The notes under the pieces: model-generated | Databases searched by the model: none | What the model was told of the DNA's origin: nothing | What the model saw: the letters and a program-made list of their open reading frames with translations, nothing else | Part shown: piece after piece, positions 9,330-18,523 of the stretch | Layout of the letters: each line of letters opens with the position of its first letter | Numbering within the stretch: the stretch's first letter is position 1 | Made by a program: the position numbers and the translations under genes | NCBI RefSeq assembly: GCF_002153425.1 | Contig: NZ_KZ119600.1 | Span: 445,356-509,355, forward strand | Length of the DNA: 64,000 bases | Source of the DNA: Litchfieldia alkalitelluris | Lineage (GTDB): Bacteria > Bacillota > Bacilli > Bacillales > Salisediminibacteriaceae | Reading direction: 5' to 3'

Positions 9330-9845
9330 ATGAACATTAAGATTGAGCAACTACAAGCTTTGGATGCCGTAGATTTATTCCAGTTTGAATTAGAAAATCG
9401 TGAGTTCTTCGAAAAGATGGTTCCAGGGCGTGGGGACGATTATTACAACTTTGAGATTTTTCAAACGAGGCATCAAGCCTTACTAGATGAGCAAGCTCAG
9501 GGAATATCATATTTTTACTTAATAAAAGAACTCGAGGGTGCCATTCTAGGCCGAATGAATTTAGTAGATATTGATGAATCTCAGCAACAGAAACTAGGTC
9601 ATCTCGGTTATAGAGTGGGTAAGTCACATACTGGCAAAGGTGTAGCTAACAAAGGGCTGAAGCTATTTTTGGAGACAATGAGGCAACAAGGGGTAGGGCA
9701 AATACTAGCCAAAACTACGAGTGATAATATTGCCTCCCAGAAAGTTTTAACAAAGAATGACTTTAAGCACGTTGAAACGAGTGCGGAGGAATTCGAAATG
9801 AATGGAAGAAAACTGAAGTTTTACTATTATCAATGGAGTAACTAA
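9330..9845 (+). CDS. GNAT family N-acetyltransferase
   Basis: A 171-aa RimJ/RimL-like acetyltransferase. The fold is marked by YFYLIKELEGAILGRMNLVDI, then LGHLGYRVGKSHTGKGVANKGLKLF as the acetyl-CoA loop, and ILAKTTSDNIASQKVLTKNDFKHVE near the C-terminus. A GGGGGGTG ribosome binding site precedes ATG 9330. It is the third GNAT gene in this block and is followed after 26 bases by a methyltransferase gene, so the two may be cotranscribed. No substrate can be assigned. Confidence 0.86.
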   Translation: MNIKIEQLQALDAVDLFQFELENREFFEKMVPGRGDDYYNFEIFQTRHQALLDEQAQGISYFYLIKELEGAILGRMNLVDIDESQQQKLGHLGYRVGKSHTGKGVANKGLKLFLETMRQQGVGQILAKTTSDNIASQKVLTKNDFKHVETSAEEFEMNGRKLKFYYYQWSN

Positions 9846-9871
9846 AAGACCAAATTAAAGTGGTGGTTTAT

Positions 9872-10576
9872 ATGAGTAGAGTGCAGTATATACGCAATGC
9901 AGAAAAGAAGTACCACGATGCTTGCTATGAGAATTATAGACTATTTCAGAAAGGGTCGTGGTTGTATAAGCCAGTAAAAACGGTGATGGATATACTTCCT
10001 ATTTTTGATGGCAAAGAAGGTCTTAAAGTACTTGATTTAGGAGCAGGAGTTGGCCGGAATAGTATCCCAGTTGCTGAAAAAATAAAGGATGCTGGTGGGA
10101 AAGTAGTGTGTGTGGATTTGTTAGATTCGGCCATAGAGAAGTTAATGGAATATAGTAAAGAATTTAATGTGGAAAATGCGATTCAGCCAATTAAATCTGA
10201 TATTGGTAGATACCAAATTGAGAAGAGTGAATATGACTATATCATTGCCGTATCAAGCTTGGAGCATGTCGCATCAGAAGACGAATTCGAAAGTGTCATT
10301 CATGAAATGGCTAATGGAACTAAAGTGGGTGGAGTGAATTGCATCATCGTCAATTCAGAAGTGAAGGAATTTGATGTAGAAAGAAATAAAGAACTGGAAG
10401 CCTTAATGGAAGTAAACATTCCTACAGATTTGATGAAAAATAAGTTAGATGCAGCCTATAGTGGTTGGGAGAAAGTGAAGGAATTAGTTAAACCACTAGA
10501 ATTCCAAATAGAGAGAGATGGTAGGCCAGTCTTATTAAAAACGAATGCTATCACTTCTGTAATGAGGAAAGTCTGA
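9872..10576 (+). CDS. Class I SAM-dependent methyltransferase
   Basis: This 234-aa protein has the Rossmann-like methyltransferase fold. Motif I, LKVLDLGAGVGRNSIPVAE, lies at about residues 48-66. VVCVDLLDSAIEKL follows as the acidic motif II, and DYIIAVSSLEHVAS is the post-motif region. Such enzymes methylate small molecules, proteins or RNA; the acceptor is not evident. ATG 9872 is preferred because AAAGTGGTGG is positioned for it; in-frame GTG codons upstream overlap that site. It probably belongs to the same transcript as the preceding acetyltransferase. Confidence 0.85.
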   Translation: MSRVQYIRNAEKKYHDACYENYRLFQKGSWLYKPVKTVMDILPIFDGKEGLKVLDLGAGVGRNSIPVAEKIKDAGGKVVCVDLLDSAIEKLMEYSKEFNVENAIQPIKSDIGRYQIEKSEYDYIIAVSSLEHVASEDEFESVIHEMANGTKVGGVNCIIVNSEVKEFDVERNKELEALMEVNIPTDLMKNKLDAAYSGWEKVKELVKPLEFQIERDGRPVLLKTNAITSVMRKV

Positions 10577-10597
10577 TGGTATCTTTAGGGGGATAGA

Positions 10598-10771
10598 ATG
10601 AATATAGGTCTTTGGCTTTTAATATGTATTATATTATTTACTAATGTTGTAGTTGGTATTTATGCTTCCTCTCAAAAACAACATGGTTTTAAAATCGTGC
10701 TTTATTGCGGCCTTATTAATACTATATTACTCGGTGTATTTCTTGTGTGGTGGTTCCTATTTAGGAGTTAA
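10598..10771 (+). CDS. 57-aa two-helix membrane protein
   Basis: A short gene with a TTAGGGGGAT ribosome binding site and ATG start, 21 bases after the methyltransferase stop. The product has two hydrophobic segments (LWLLICIILFTNVVVGIYA and IVLYCGLINTILLGVFLVWWF) linked by a short polar loop SSQKQHG. It is not recognised. The good ribosome binding site, clean topology and tight spacing support it as a real gene in the same transcript. Confidence 0.65.
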   Translation: MNIGLWLLICIILFTNVVVGIYASSQKQHGFKIVLYCGLINTILLGVFLVWWFLFRS

Positions 10772-10791
10772 ATAGGGATTAGAACTTCATT

Positions 10792-11277
10792 TTAAACATT
10801 ACATACCATATATAAAAACTCGATTGGTTTTCCGTTAACAGGGCTCATGAAGGTCTGTTGTGGCTGAAAGCCTACTTTTTTATAGACATTGATGGCACGC
10901 TCATTGAAAGTAGCTACTACAAGCTGGAATGCACATGGATTTAATTGAGTTTTCAAAAAGTGCATCATCTCTAATAAGAATGGCATTCCTAATCCTTTAC
11001 CAGTATTGTTAGGATGAAGACCTAGTCCAATATCCACAAGCGATTTGTCATCATAAATGCCTGCATCATATCCACCAGGAACCCTCGCTCCAGCACCATA
11101 ACAAAAATAACCGTAGATGGCTTCGTCTTTTAGTGCAACATAATAATTTCCCTCTAATAATTCTTGAATGGTTTCTTGTGAGCCGTCCATGCTGTATAAC
11201 TCATACGGTGGGGGATACTGCCAAGAGGCAATGTGATGTGCGTAATCTGAATTCATTTCCTTAATGGTAAGAAGCAT
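10792..11277 (-). CDS. GNAT family N-acetyltransferase
   Basis: A 161-aa acetyltransferase on the minus strand, convergent with the preceding genes. It shows VDIGLGLHPNNTGKGLGMPFL as the acetyl-CoA loop and VATFNERAINVYKKVGFQ as the conserved C-terminal helix of RimI-like enzymes. The tail TFMSPVNGKPIEFLYMV is common in uncharacterised Bacillus GNATs. GGAGG lies nine bases before the ATG at 11277. It is the fourth GNAT gene in 4 kb. Its substrate is unknown. Confidence 0.88.
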   Translation of the reverse strand: MLLTIKEMNSDYAHHIASWQYPPPYELYSMDGSQETIQELLEGNYYVALKDEAIYGYFCYGAGARVPGGYDAGIYDDKSLVDIGLGLHPNNTGKGLGMPFLLEMMHFLKTQLNPCAFQLVVATFNERAINVYKKVGFQPQQTFMSPVNGKPIEFLYMVCNV

Positions 11278-11398
11278 GGCACTGTACCTCCTTTTCCTCT
11301 AATTATAGCTCAATCTTTGGAAAATGGAAGTTGTGTGGAAGAGAAGAGCGGGAAGGACGCCCCGAATCCCACTCACTAAATTCACAGTACAGCACCAA

Positions 11399-12262
11399 TT
11401 AAAACTTAATTTCCCTTTTTATAGGCATGGTACAGCAACGGAATGAACCACCAGATTTGATGATCTCAGTAATATCTACTTCAATCACCTCAAAACCGCG
11501 GCTTCTTAACTGTTCATTGACATTCGTATTAACAGGGAGGCTAATAATTTTTTTGTCCCCTATCGATAGGACGTTTGTTCCAAGGGTAAATTGCTCCTCC
11601 TTAGAAACATTGATTAAATCATAATGATTAGCTAATATATCATGCTCTTCTTTTGTGAATGCTTCCGGATAGTATAGAGCTTCTGTTGGTGAGATGATAT
11701 TAAACACACAATCCAAGTGTAAATACTTTTCAATAAATGGAACAGTAATCACTTCAAATTGTGGTAATAAGCTCTGCACATGATCGATGGCATGCTGGTT
11801 TGTCCGGTCACTAAGGCCAATGAAAACCTTGTTCCTGTCAATGATGACGTCTCCACCTTCAATCATGTCCCCAATGAGGTTGAAGTAAGATATTTTTTCA
11901 TTCTTGAGCCAATTTTTTAGCTCTTCTTCCTCCCCTTGTCGTACTTCATTTGCCATATCTGCTACAAAAATGGTTTGACCTAATGTAAAGCCAATGTCCC
12001 TTGTAAAAACTTGCTCAGGGAATTTCTCGTGAGGGGGAAGCAGAATTACATCAATCCCTTCCTTCTTTAGTGCCTTAACAAAATTTTTATGTTGCTCCAT
12101 TGCTTTTTCTATGTGTATGCCTTCATCTTTAAATTTTTTTTGGGTGTCATTAATTACATCTCTAATAGTCATATATTTTGGCTCGCAAAGGATAACACGT
12201 TCAAGTTTATCGTATTCACTTCCACAAAATGAAAGTTCCATTTGCTTTGCATTTCTTGTCAT
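11399..12262 (-). CDS. DDAH / arginine deiminase-like amidinohydrolase
   Basis: This 287-aa protein is a member of the guanidino-modifying superfamily closest to dimethylarginine dimethylaminohydrolase, which hydrolyses methylated arginine to citrulline. It also resembles B. subtilis YkgA. Expected residues are present: FTRDIGF (Asp89), MIEGGDVI (Glu135, Asp138), KYLHLDCVFN (His182) and the C-terminal nucleophile in GGSFRCCTMP (Cys276 or Cys277). Doubling of the catalytic Cys position is a minor oddity. The ATG at 12262 follows TTGGGGGTAAC. A longer reading to 12334 has no ribosome binding site. It stands alone on the minus strand. Confidence 0.87.
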   Translation of the reverse strand: MTRNAKQMELSFCGSEYDKLERVILCEPKYMTIRDVINDTQKKFKDEGIHIEKAMEQHKNFVKALKKEGIDVILLPPHEKFPEQVFTRDIGFTLGQTIFVADMANEVRQGEEEELKNWLKNEKISYFNLIGDMIEGGDVIIDRNKVFIGLSDRTNQHAIDHVQSLLPQFEVITVPFIEKYLHLDCVFNIISPTEALYYPEAFTKEEHDILANHYDLINVSKEEQFTLGTNVLSIGDKKIISLPVNTNVNEQLRSRGFEVIEVDITEIIKSGGSFRCCTMPIKREIKF

Positions 12263-12444
12263 ATAGTTACCCCCAATAATATTCAGTCTGTAAATTTTAA
12301 AGTAATCTATCTTACTATTCCCATATAAAGACAACGATATGAGTTTTCACATAAACACACTTTTTTTTCAAATAATATGGAGTGAAATGAGTGGTTGCAT
12401 TAACAAAATAATTTACGAAAACTTAAGCAGAATTGAGTGATAGA

Positions 12445-13524
12445 ATGAAGGTTGCGATTATGGGCGCTGGTTTGTCAGGATTGTCCTGTGCCATTATGCT
12501 GGAAAGGCATGGGATTCAGCCTACCATTTTTGAGAAGAGGTCAAAGGTAGGAGATCGTTTTATAAATGGTGAGTCCATTTTATCTATGATGACGAGGTCG
12601 GTGGAAGACCCAATCCGATATTTATCTGAAAAATATCAGATTTATCTAAAGCCATCTAGCAACATTAATAAAATGGTAATTAGGTCAGCAAATCAAAAGA
12701 CAACGATTCATGAGCAGTTAGGATATATTAATATTCGAGGGAGGCACTCTTTATCATTTGAAAACCAGTTAGCTGAACAAGTGAAGTCGGAAATAAATTT
12801 TCACTCCGAGCATTCTTATGAAGAACTTCTACATGAATATACACATGTTATCGTTGCAACTGGCGATGGAGAATATGTTCAAAGAATGAATAATTATGAA
12901 GAAGATCGCTCTGTTACTTTAAAAGGAGCTACAGTCGAAGGGGATTTTGATATCTCTACCGTTCCTGTTTGGTTGGATTATTCACTGGCGCCTCAAGGAT
13001 ACGGTTATCTTCTCCCGTTTTCGAAAAATGAAGCGAATATTGTGATCGGAATACCTGATGAACAAGGAGGAAAGGAGGAGGGGTTGCAAGAACTCTGGGA
13101 TAGGTATTTTCAACGCGTGTGCACGGACCTTCAGCAAAATCTACATGTAACAGATCAATTTCAAATAAAGAATTATAAAATAGGGATTTGTAAACACCCG
13201 AGAATTGGCAACACTTTGTTTACAGGTAATTGTTTCGGAACAATGATGCCATTTTTGGGGTTTGGTCAATTTGATGCTATCTTAACTGGTGTATATGCAG
13301 GTTTAGATCTGTGTGGCAAAGGGAATTATGAGAAACTAACGAAAGGTATTAGGAGAGATTATAATTACTCTCTTTCACTTCGACGAGGGATGGAGCGATT
13401 GAATAATGAGTCTTTGGATGTTATGGTGAGAGGCTTGGATAGTAGCATTGGCCAAAAGCTATTCACTCGATCTTCCCGTAACCCTCTCAGGGTCATTAGC
13501 TACCTTTTACGGCCATTTCTTTAA
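12445..13524 (+). CDS. FAD-dependent oxidoreductase (geranylgeranyl reductase-like)
   Basis: A 359-aa flavoprotein. The N-terminus MKVAIMGAGLSGLSCA is a Rossmann dinucleotide-binding motif (G7, G9, G12) followed by FEKRSKVGDR. A later LFTGNCFGTMMPFLGFGQFDAILTG region is the second FAD-binding segment (GD-like motif with the middle Asp replaced by Asn-Cys), as in the geranylgeranyl reductase and lycopene cyclase-like groups. Those enzymes reduce isoprenoid double bonds, but the substrate here is unknown. ATG 12445 has GTGAT upstream; a TTG at 12433 in the same frame is an alternative. It is divergent from the DDAH-like gene. Confidence 0.78.
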   Translation: MKVAIMGAGLSGLSCAIMLERHGIQPTIFEKRSKVGDRFINGESILSMMTRSVEDPIRYLSEKYQIYLKPSSNINKMVIRSANQKTTIHEQLGYINIRGRHSLSFENQLAEQVKSEINFHSEHSYEELLHEYTHVIVATGDGEYVQRMNNYEEDRSVTLKGATVEGDFDISTVPVWLDYSLAPQGYGYLLPFSKNEANIVIGIPDEQGGKEEGLQELWDRYFQRVCTDLQQNLHVTDQFQIKNYKIGICKHPRIGNTLFTGNCFGTMMPFLGFGQFDAILTGVYAGLDLCGKGNYEKLTKGIRRDYNYSLSLRRGMERLNNESLDVMVRGLDSSIGQKLFTRSSRNPLRVISYLLRPFL

Positions 13525-13622
13525 TATTGGTTTGGGAAGGAAATGTGGATTAGGTGCGTGTCAACGTTTCATAAGAGAGGTTCGACAATTGGGAAGGATA
13601 AGGTGATTCCTGTAAAAGATAA

Positions 13623-13677
13623 AAGGTGCCATCAACGATTTGCTAGTGTAGTTTAAGCCTAACCGTTATGACACCTT
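13623..13677. terminator. Imperfect inverted repeat, possible bidirectional terminator
   Basis: AAGGTGCCATCAACG and CGTTATGACACCTT form an imperfect stem around a 26-base loop between convergent genes (12445-13524 and 13714-14190). No strong T run follows in either direction, so termination activity is uncertain. Confidence 0.4.
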
Positions 13678-13713
13678 ACAACTTAGCGTATATACATATA
13701 AGGAAACGTACAA

Positions 13714-14190
13714 TTATCTTGCTCCTTGTTGTTGCTGTTCTTGTTCATATTGCTTCTTAAGTTTTTCCCAGTTGATCTGTAACAATAAAGCAATATGATA
13801 GTAAACAATCGCTGCACCAAGGCCTATTAGCACACTTTGAATAGACTCAGTGATAGTGAAAAAGTAATTACCAGCTGAAATCCCAGATATTGCAGAGTAA
13901 ACCATCGCTACTGTAATCCCTGCAATCCCATATAAAGCGAAAGATTGAAGATAATTACCTAATTTTGTATTAAGCTCTTTGCGATTTTTTAAATAAAAAT
14001 CAACTAAATATGCTGCTGGAATGCCTCCTAGAATGAATACTGGAGCTGTATAGAAAGAGTAGATACCTAATAGTAAACCGAATCCTAATTGATCTCCACC
14101 AAAGAATGTGTACTGAACACCTGCTAACACGGCGCTAAACAAAACGACGGACAACACAGTTGTGAACAACCGATGAATAAATTGTGACAT
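13714..14190 (-). CDS. Hypothetical four-helix membrane protein
   Basis: A 158-aa protein with four hydrophobic stretches at about residues 8-30, 35-60, 80-102 and 108-138, and a glutamine-rich C-terminus (QYEQEQQQQGAR). It is not recognised. The ATG at 14190 follows AGGAGG with ten bases between; an upstream reading to 14241 lacks one. It is divergent from dgkB, with about 225 bases between the two starts that contain an imperfect Fur-box-like sequence. Confidence 0.72.
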   Translation of the reverse strand: MSQFIHRLFTTVLSVVLFSAVLAGVQYTFFGGDQLGFGLLLGIYSFYTAPVFILGGIPAAYLVDFYLKNRKELNTKLGNYLQSFALYGIAGITVAMVYSAISGISAGNYFFTITESIQSVLIGLGAAIVYYHIALLLQINWEKLKKQYEQEQQQQGAR

Positions 14191-14326
14191 TTCTGTGAAC
14201 CTCCTTTTTTTTAATCTTAAACCATCATGGTTAAAACACAAATGATTTTGCTCACACTACATAAAAAAAGTATTCGCCAATTTTTTACAAAAGGACGTTA
14301 AGTAAGTCGAGAATAGTTAAATGAAC

Positions 14327-14341
14327 TCATATTCATTCTCA
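14327..14341. promoter_or_regulatory. Weak Fur-box-like sequence
   Basis: TCATATTCATTCTCA matches the 7-1-7 Fur model TGATAAT-N-ATTATCA at 11 of 14 positions. It lies between the divergent membrane protein gene and dgkB. AT-rich DNA yields such matches by chance, so this is only a candidate. Confidence 0.2.
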
Positions 14342-14415
14342 TTGTGCCGATTGAGTGATATACTGTCCTTGTATGTAAAAAGGTGGAAGATAATAAAACC
14401 TTGGGAGAGAAGACT

Positions 14416-15330
14416 ATGAAACGGGCGAGACTGATTTACAACCCTTCTTCAGGAAGGGAACAAATGAAAAAGCATTTGCCCTATGTATTAGAGACATTAG
14501 AAACAGCTGGTTACGAAACCTCCACCCATGCTACGACAGGGAAAGATTGTGCCAAAAAAGCTGCAGCACAAGCTTGTGAGCGTGATTTTGATCTTGTCAT
14601 CGCGGCAGGCGGTGATGGAACCATTAATGAAGTGGTAAATGGCTTAGCGGAGCAAGAAAATCGCCCTAAACTAGGGATCATTCCAGCTGGAACTACCAAT
14701 GATTTTGCAAGGGCACTGCATATTCCTCGAGATATTAGGGAGGCATGTGATGTTTTAGCTAATGGGAGGAATCAGCACGTCGATGTTGGTAAAGTAGGTC
14801 AACAGTATTTTATTAACATTGCTGGTGCAGGTACTTTAACGGAGCTTACGTACGAAGTACCAAGCCGTTTGAAAACGATGATTGGACAGGTTGCTTATTA
14901 TGTAAAAGGCTTCGAAAAATTGCCTAGTATACGCCCTAGTCAAGTCACCATTGAATACGATGGTAATATATTTGAAGGGAAGATCATGCTCTTCCTAGTA
15001 TCAAATACAAATTCCGTCGGCGGCTTTGAGAAGCTCGCCCCAAATGCATACCTAAATGATGGCTTATTTGATTTATTAATTTTACGAAAAACAAATTTAG
15101 CAGATGTGGTCCGTGTTGTGACTGCAGCACTCCGTGGTGAACATATTCATGATGATCGTGTTCTCTATGTGCAAGCTAGCAAAGTGATTGTACATGCTGA
15201 CCAAGATCTTCAACTAAATCTAGATGGAGAATATGGTGGCAACTTACCGGGTGAATTAATTAATCTGCATAATCATATTGAAATGATCGTTCCTAATAAA
15301 AAGTTATCTTGTTTTTTAGAGCAAGATTAG
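14416..15330 (+). CDS. dagK: Diacylglycerol kinase (DgkB/YerQ type)
   Basis: This soluble lipid kinase phosphorylates diacylglycerol released during lipoteichoic acid synthesis to phosphatidate, recycling it into phospholipid. The 304-aa length equals B. subtilis DgkB. The start MKRARLIYNPSSGRE is the family N-terminus, and GGDGTINEVVNG (GGDGT at residues 65-69) is the catalytic nucleotide-binding motif. PAGTTNDFARAL follows. The ATG at 14416 has GGGAGAGAAG upstream, while the GTG at 14383 in frame lacks homology support. In B. subtilis it lies between gatB and rlmCD; here about 9 kb separates it from each. Confidence 0.95.
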   Translation: MKRARLIYNPSSGREQMKKHLPYVLETLETAGYETSTHATTGKDCAKKAAAQACERDFDLVIAAGGDGTINEVVNGLAEQENRPKLGIIPAGTTNDFARALHIPRDIREACDVLANGRNQHVDVGKVGQQYFINIAGAGTLTELTYEVPSRLKTMIGQVAYYVKGFEKLPSIRPSQVTIEYDGNIFEGKIMLFLVSNTNSVGGFEKLAPNAYLNDGLFDLLILRKTNLADVVRVVTAALRGEHIHDDRVLYVQASKVIVHADQDLQLNLDGEYGGNLPGELINLHNHIEMIVPNKKLSCFLEQD

Positions 15331-15380
15331 TTTATATATTTCCTCCAAGGTTGATACTTGGTTTTTGAATGCATAGTTGT

Positions 15381-15410
15381 AACCTCCAAATGTATGGAGG
15401 TTGTTTTTTT
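15381..15410 (+). terminator. Terminator after dagK
   Basis: AACCTCCA and TGGAGGTT form a perfect stem with a short loop, followed by GTTTTTTT. Confidence 0.88.
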
Positions 15411-15442
15411 GTGAAAACATTCACAAAAAAATGCCGGATATG

Positions 15443-15470
15443 GGGAGTGCTTTATATACACTCCCTTTTT
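15443..15470 (+). terminator. Second tandem terminator
   Basis: GGGAGTG pairs with CACTCCC, followed by TTTTT, 33 bases after the first terminator. Between them TTTTTTTGTGAA and TTCACAAAAAAA form a further inverted repeat (15404-15431) that could act on the minus strand. Confidence 0.7.
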
Positions 15471-15507
15471 ATATTATACACTTTATTAAAAAGAATGGTT
15501 CTAAAAA

Positions 15508-16416
15508 TTAAAATGCTTCTATTCGCCCATAACTTTGAAGAGTTATGAGAGTTTTAACGGTAATATAACCCTGCCATTCAACGGAAGCTTCGTTTTCCCA
15601 TGTATCTTGATACTGTCCCCATGTCCAATGTGGGAGCCAAGAGCCATCTATTTGTTGGTTATCAATTTCATAGTCGAGGTTTAATTGGATGACATCATCT
15701 AAAACATTTGCCAAAGGTGATGTTGGTGTTGGTGCTAAAACTATAGGTTTTGCGCAATATCCGCCCCATTTTTTAGGATCTTTTGTTACGATTTTACGAC
15801 ATGTATTTCGCAAATAGTCGTTAATAATAGATTTCCCTGGGTCTGGCATTTCTTCTACTAACCTTGTATAGCAAAGTAGTTCATGAAATTCTATACCTGC
15901 TGGCTTGTTTTCAATATGTTGGAATATAAAATCATGGAATAGTGGGAATAAGTTTTCTGGTATAGATTGTGGGTACGCATGATAATAACCGATAATCTCT
16001 ACTCCCGGATTAATGGAAAATGTCTCGTCAAATGTTGAATAATGCCACCATTCAGCATGAGGGTAATCATTCATATGCTGTAATGTTAAAGGCCAATTAT
16101 TATGTTCTTTGTACGTATTTGTAAAATACTTCATGCATTTTTTTACTAGGGGATGTCGCCAAGAAGCTTTTACTTGTCTCACATATTGCATTGCAATGGT
16201 CGTTGCAATCGGGCTAGATTGTGGAGACCTGACATCTGGTTCAAGTCCATAGCCCATGCCACCATCATCGTTTTGAAAATGTGTTAGGGAATCTAAAACT
16301 TTCGATTTTGAACCACTATTAAAGTAATAGTTAAAGAGATGTTGATCGACTGGACGAGCATGCGTCATGACAAAATCAACTGCTCTATTAAACTGTTCTT
16401 CTGTTAGTTTTTTCAT
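15508..16416 (-). CDS. Prenyltransferase/terpenoid cyclase-fold protein
   Basis: A 302-aa soluble protein of unknown function. Segments such as FQNDDGGMGYGLEPD, and the later IDGSWLPHWTWGQYQDTWENEASVEW, resemble the QW-type repeats of alpha/alpha-toroid proteins (squalene-hopene cyclases, prenyltransferase beta subunits). At this length only part of a cyclase would fit and no DXDD acid motif is present, so cyclase activity is unlikely. The start is ATG with an AGGAGAGATC ribosome binding site. It appears to be monocistronic. Confidence 0.65.
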   Translation of the reverse strand: MKKLTEEQFNRAVDFVMTHARPVDQHLFNYYFNSGSKSKVLDSLTHFQNDDGGMGYGLEPDVRSPQSSPIATTIAMQYVRQVKASWRHPLVKKCMKYFTNTYKEHNNWPLTLQHMNDYPHAEWWHYSTFDETFSINPGVEIIGYYHAYPQSIPENLFPLFHDFIFQHIENKPAGIEFHELLCYTRLVEEMPDPGKSIINDYLRNTCRKIVTKDPKKWGGYCAKPIVLAPTPTSPLANVLDDVIQLNLDYEIDNQQIDGSWLPHWTWGQYQDTWENEASVEWQGYITVKTLITLQSYGRIEAF

Positions 16417-16660
16417 ATGATCTCTCCTCGCAGAAGGATTGCATTATCAAAAAAGGCCTTCTAGAAGCCATATGTAACAAGGGGTAAAAATGCAAAAGGA
16501 AATGACAAGTTTGATGAGACTAGTAGAAATTATGTACTCCTATTCTACCATATAATTACAGTGTATGGGAGGTTATTTGTCGCGAGATGTCTTTATTTTA
16601 GAATTAAAATGAGGGAATGGATTAGAAAGGGGAAAAAGGGGAGATTGTATTAGGATTGAG

Positions 16661-16700
16661 AAAAAAGAAAAGGGCGACACTTTCATTTTCGCCCCTTTTC
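16661..16700 (-). terminator. Terminator after the chemotaxis receptor gene
   Basis: On the minus strand GAAAAGGGGCGA pairs with TCGCCCTTTTC, followed by TTTTTTC. It lies about 50 bases after the stop of the gene at 16749-18227. Confidence 0.8.
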
Positions 16701-16748
16701 TAAAGATTCTTCTATTGGTCTTCGTAGTGTAGTTGTCGGTAACAGGAA

Positions 16749-18227
16749 TTATCTATTATTCAAGATTTCCTGTAATTCATTGTTCTTTGATTCGAAGTTT
16801 TTAAAATCAGTAGATATGGTTTCAATTCGTCGATTCTGTTCTTCTAGACTAGAAGTGATTTCTTCAATGGAGGCAACTGTTTCCTCTGTAACACTTGATA
16901 TTTGTTCCATTTCCTTTGCGATGTGGTCAGAAGATTCCTTAAGAACTTTGGCAGTTTCTTCGATTTTTTCAGCCTCAGTCATTCCTACTTCTGCACGAGT
17001 ATGGATGAGGTCAAAGGCATTCTCCACATAGCCCATGGCAGCTTCACTATCTTGAATAGCTTGATTTCCTAGAGTTACTTCCTCAGTAACTTCTTTACTG
17101 TTTTCCCTTACTTGCTCCAAGATGCTTACAATTTCATCTGTAGATTGACTAGAGTGTTCAGCTAGCTTACGGACTTCATCAGCTACGACAGCAAAACCTC
17201 TTCCATGCTCTCCAGCCCTAGCGGCTTCAATACTAGCGTTTAGTGCAAGTAAGTTTGTTTGGGCAGTGATGCCATTAATAACATTTACAATGCCACTAAT
17301 TTTCTCATTTTGTTCGTTTAAATCTTCAAGCATTTTGTTGGTTTGAGAAACGATCCTTCTTACATTGCTTAACTCTTGTTTTAACTTAGAAACTTCTTCT
17401 TCTCCTTTAATAGTTTCTGAAAATGTTTCGGAAGTAATAGACCTCATTTTTTCAGAAAGGGAGTAGACGTTACGAATAGCTTCATTGTAATCTTGAAAAT
17501 TCATGGTAATGCTAGATAGGCTGTTACTTTGTTCTTCGCTTCCTGCCGAAATGTTTAAAAAGGCTTCTTCGAGCTCGTTAGATATTGTAACAGTTTGTGT
17601 AATATTTTGATTAAGCATTTCACCAAATTCGGTCATAGCCCCGACGGAACTGTTTGTTTTATTTAAGATTAAGTTAAGCTTTTCTTGATTTTGGCGATCT
17701 TTTTCACGACTGTCTAAAACAGTATCCATCATTTTTCCACCGATACGGCTTTGGACAACCAACACCATAGTCACGAGGACCATGAATAAGTTAATAGAAA
17801 CTAAGGTTCCTGTGCCATACCCTGCAAACATGGTGTCGCTATAAACGAAAAAGAAGTAGTTTGTTAGAATAACGCCACTAACACCCATTGCCAAAATAGA
17901 TTTATAGTTATGATATAGACTAATAATAGCAAGATTAAAGTATAGGATAAGGTAAATGGAAAAGGATTGATTTGTTAATACAATTAAAAAAGCGATCAGA
18001 GATAGGGCCGCTACTACCACATATTGCAACTGCGCAGTAATGATTTTCTTGAATGAAAGGAAATGGACAATCCCCACTGTAATAATTCCTGATACTCCTA
18101 GTGTGATGATCATTTCAATTGGAACGCTTCCGTTTAAATTAGCAATCATACCTAATCCCAACGAAACCCATAATAGCCAAACGATTAACCTGTTTCTTTT
18201 TTCTAGTTCTCTTTGATCAGTTTTCAA
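16749..18227 (-). CDS. Methyl-accepting chemotaxis protein
   Basis: This 492-aa receptor has about six hydrophobic helices in residues 15-165 instead of the usual extracellular sensor flanked by two helices, so it may sense something in or near the membrane. The C-terminal signalling domain has the conserved hairpin tip [21 protein letters not shown] with [16 protein letters not shown], which binds CheA/CheW. No HAMP domain is obvious. I chose TTG 18227 because GGGGGG lies six bases upstream; the ATG at 18245 has no ribosome binding site. It is a single gene between two terminators. Confidence 0.9.
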   Translation of the reverse strand: MKTDQRELEKRNRLIVWLLWVSLGLGMIANLNGSVPIEMIITLGVSGIITVGIVHFLSFKKIITAQLQYVVVAALSLIAFLIVLTNQSFSIYLILYFNLAIISLYHNYKSILAMGVSGVILTNYFFFVYSDTMFAGYGTGTLVSINLFMVLVTMVLVVQSRIGGKMMDTVLDSREKDRQNQEKLNLILNKTNSSVGAMTEFGEMLNQNITQTVTISNELEEAFLNISAGSEEQSNSLSSITMNFQDYNEAIRNVYSLSEKMRSITSETFSETIKGEEEVSKLKQELSNVRRIVSQTNKMLEDLNEQNEKISGIVNVINGITAQTNLLALNASIEAARAGEHGRGFAVVADEVRKLAEHSSQSTDEIVSILEQVRENSKEVTEEVTLGNQAIQDSEAAMGYVENAFDLIHTRAEVGMTEAEKIEETAKVLKESSDHIAKEMEQISSVTEETVASIEEITSSLEEQNRRIETISTDFKNFESKNNELQEILNNR

Positions 18228-18403
18228 CTTTAACCCCCCAGACATGATTACAATAGTAGGAGCAGAATACAACGGCAACGGAAACAGCTTGCTGGAGTTT
18301 CTACATAACCTAAAGAATCTAAAGATTTGTTTGTATAAGAAAATTATAATATATATAGTAAATTTTTACTATTTATTTAAGTGAGTGTAGTTGAATATTG
18401 TAT

Positions 18404-18436
18404 AAAATTGTCGGGGACCTGGTCCCCGACAATTTT
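18404..18436. repeat. 33-bp palindrome with GGGGACC/GGTCCCC core
   Basis: Two 16-base arms (AAAATTGTCGGGGACC and its complement) meet around one central T. The core GGGACCTGGTCCC is the same as the ends of the 68-bp elements at 41392 and 48536, and GTGAAC follows as in those copies. It sits downstream of the DUF948 gene and upstream of the chemotaxis gene. Confidence 0.85.
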
Positions 18437-18444
18437 GTGAACAA

Positions 18445-18496
18445 TAAAAAAAGCGTCCGAATAAGCCACTTTGTTGTGAGCTTATTTGGACACTTC
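18445..18496 (-). terminator. Terminator after the DUF948 gene
   Basis: On the minus strand GTCCAAATAAGC pairs with GCTTATTCGGAC (one G-T pair), followed by GCTTTTTTTATT. It separates the DUF948 gene from the chemotaxis gene. Confidence 0.88.
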
Positions 18497-18523
18497 TTAG
18501 AAGAGTGAGTAGTAATATAGAAT

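Noticed and set aside
15508-16416. Squalene-hopene cyclase
   Set aside because: The protein is less than half the usual length and lacks the DXDD catalytic motif; only the toroid-like repeats are similar.
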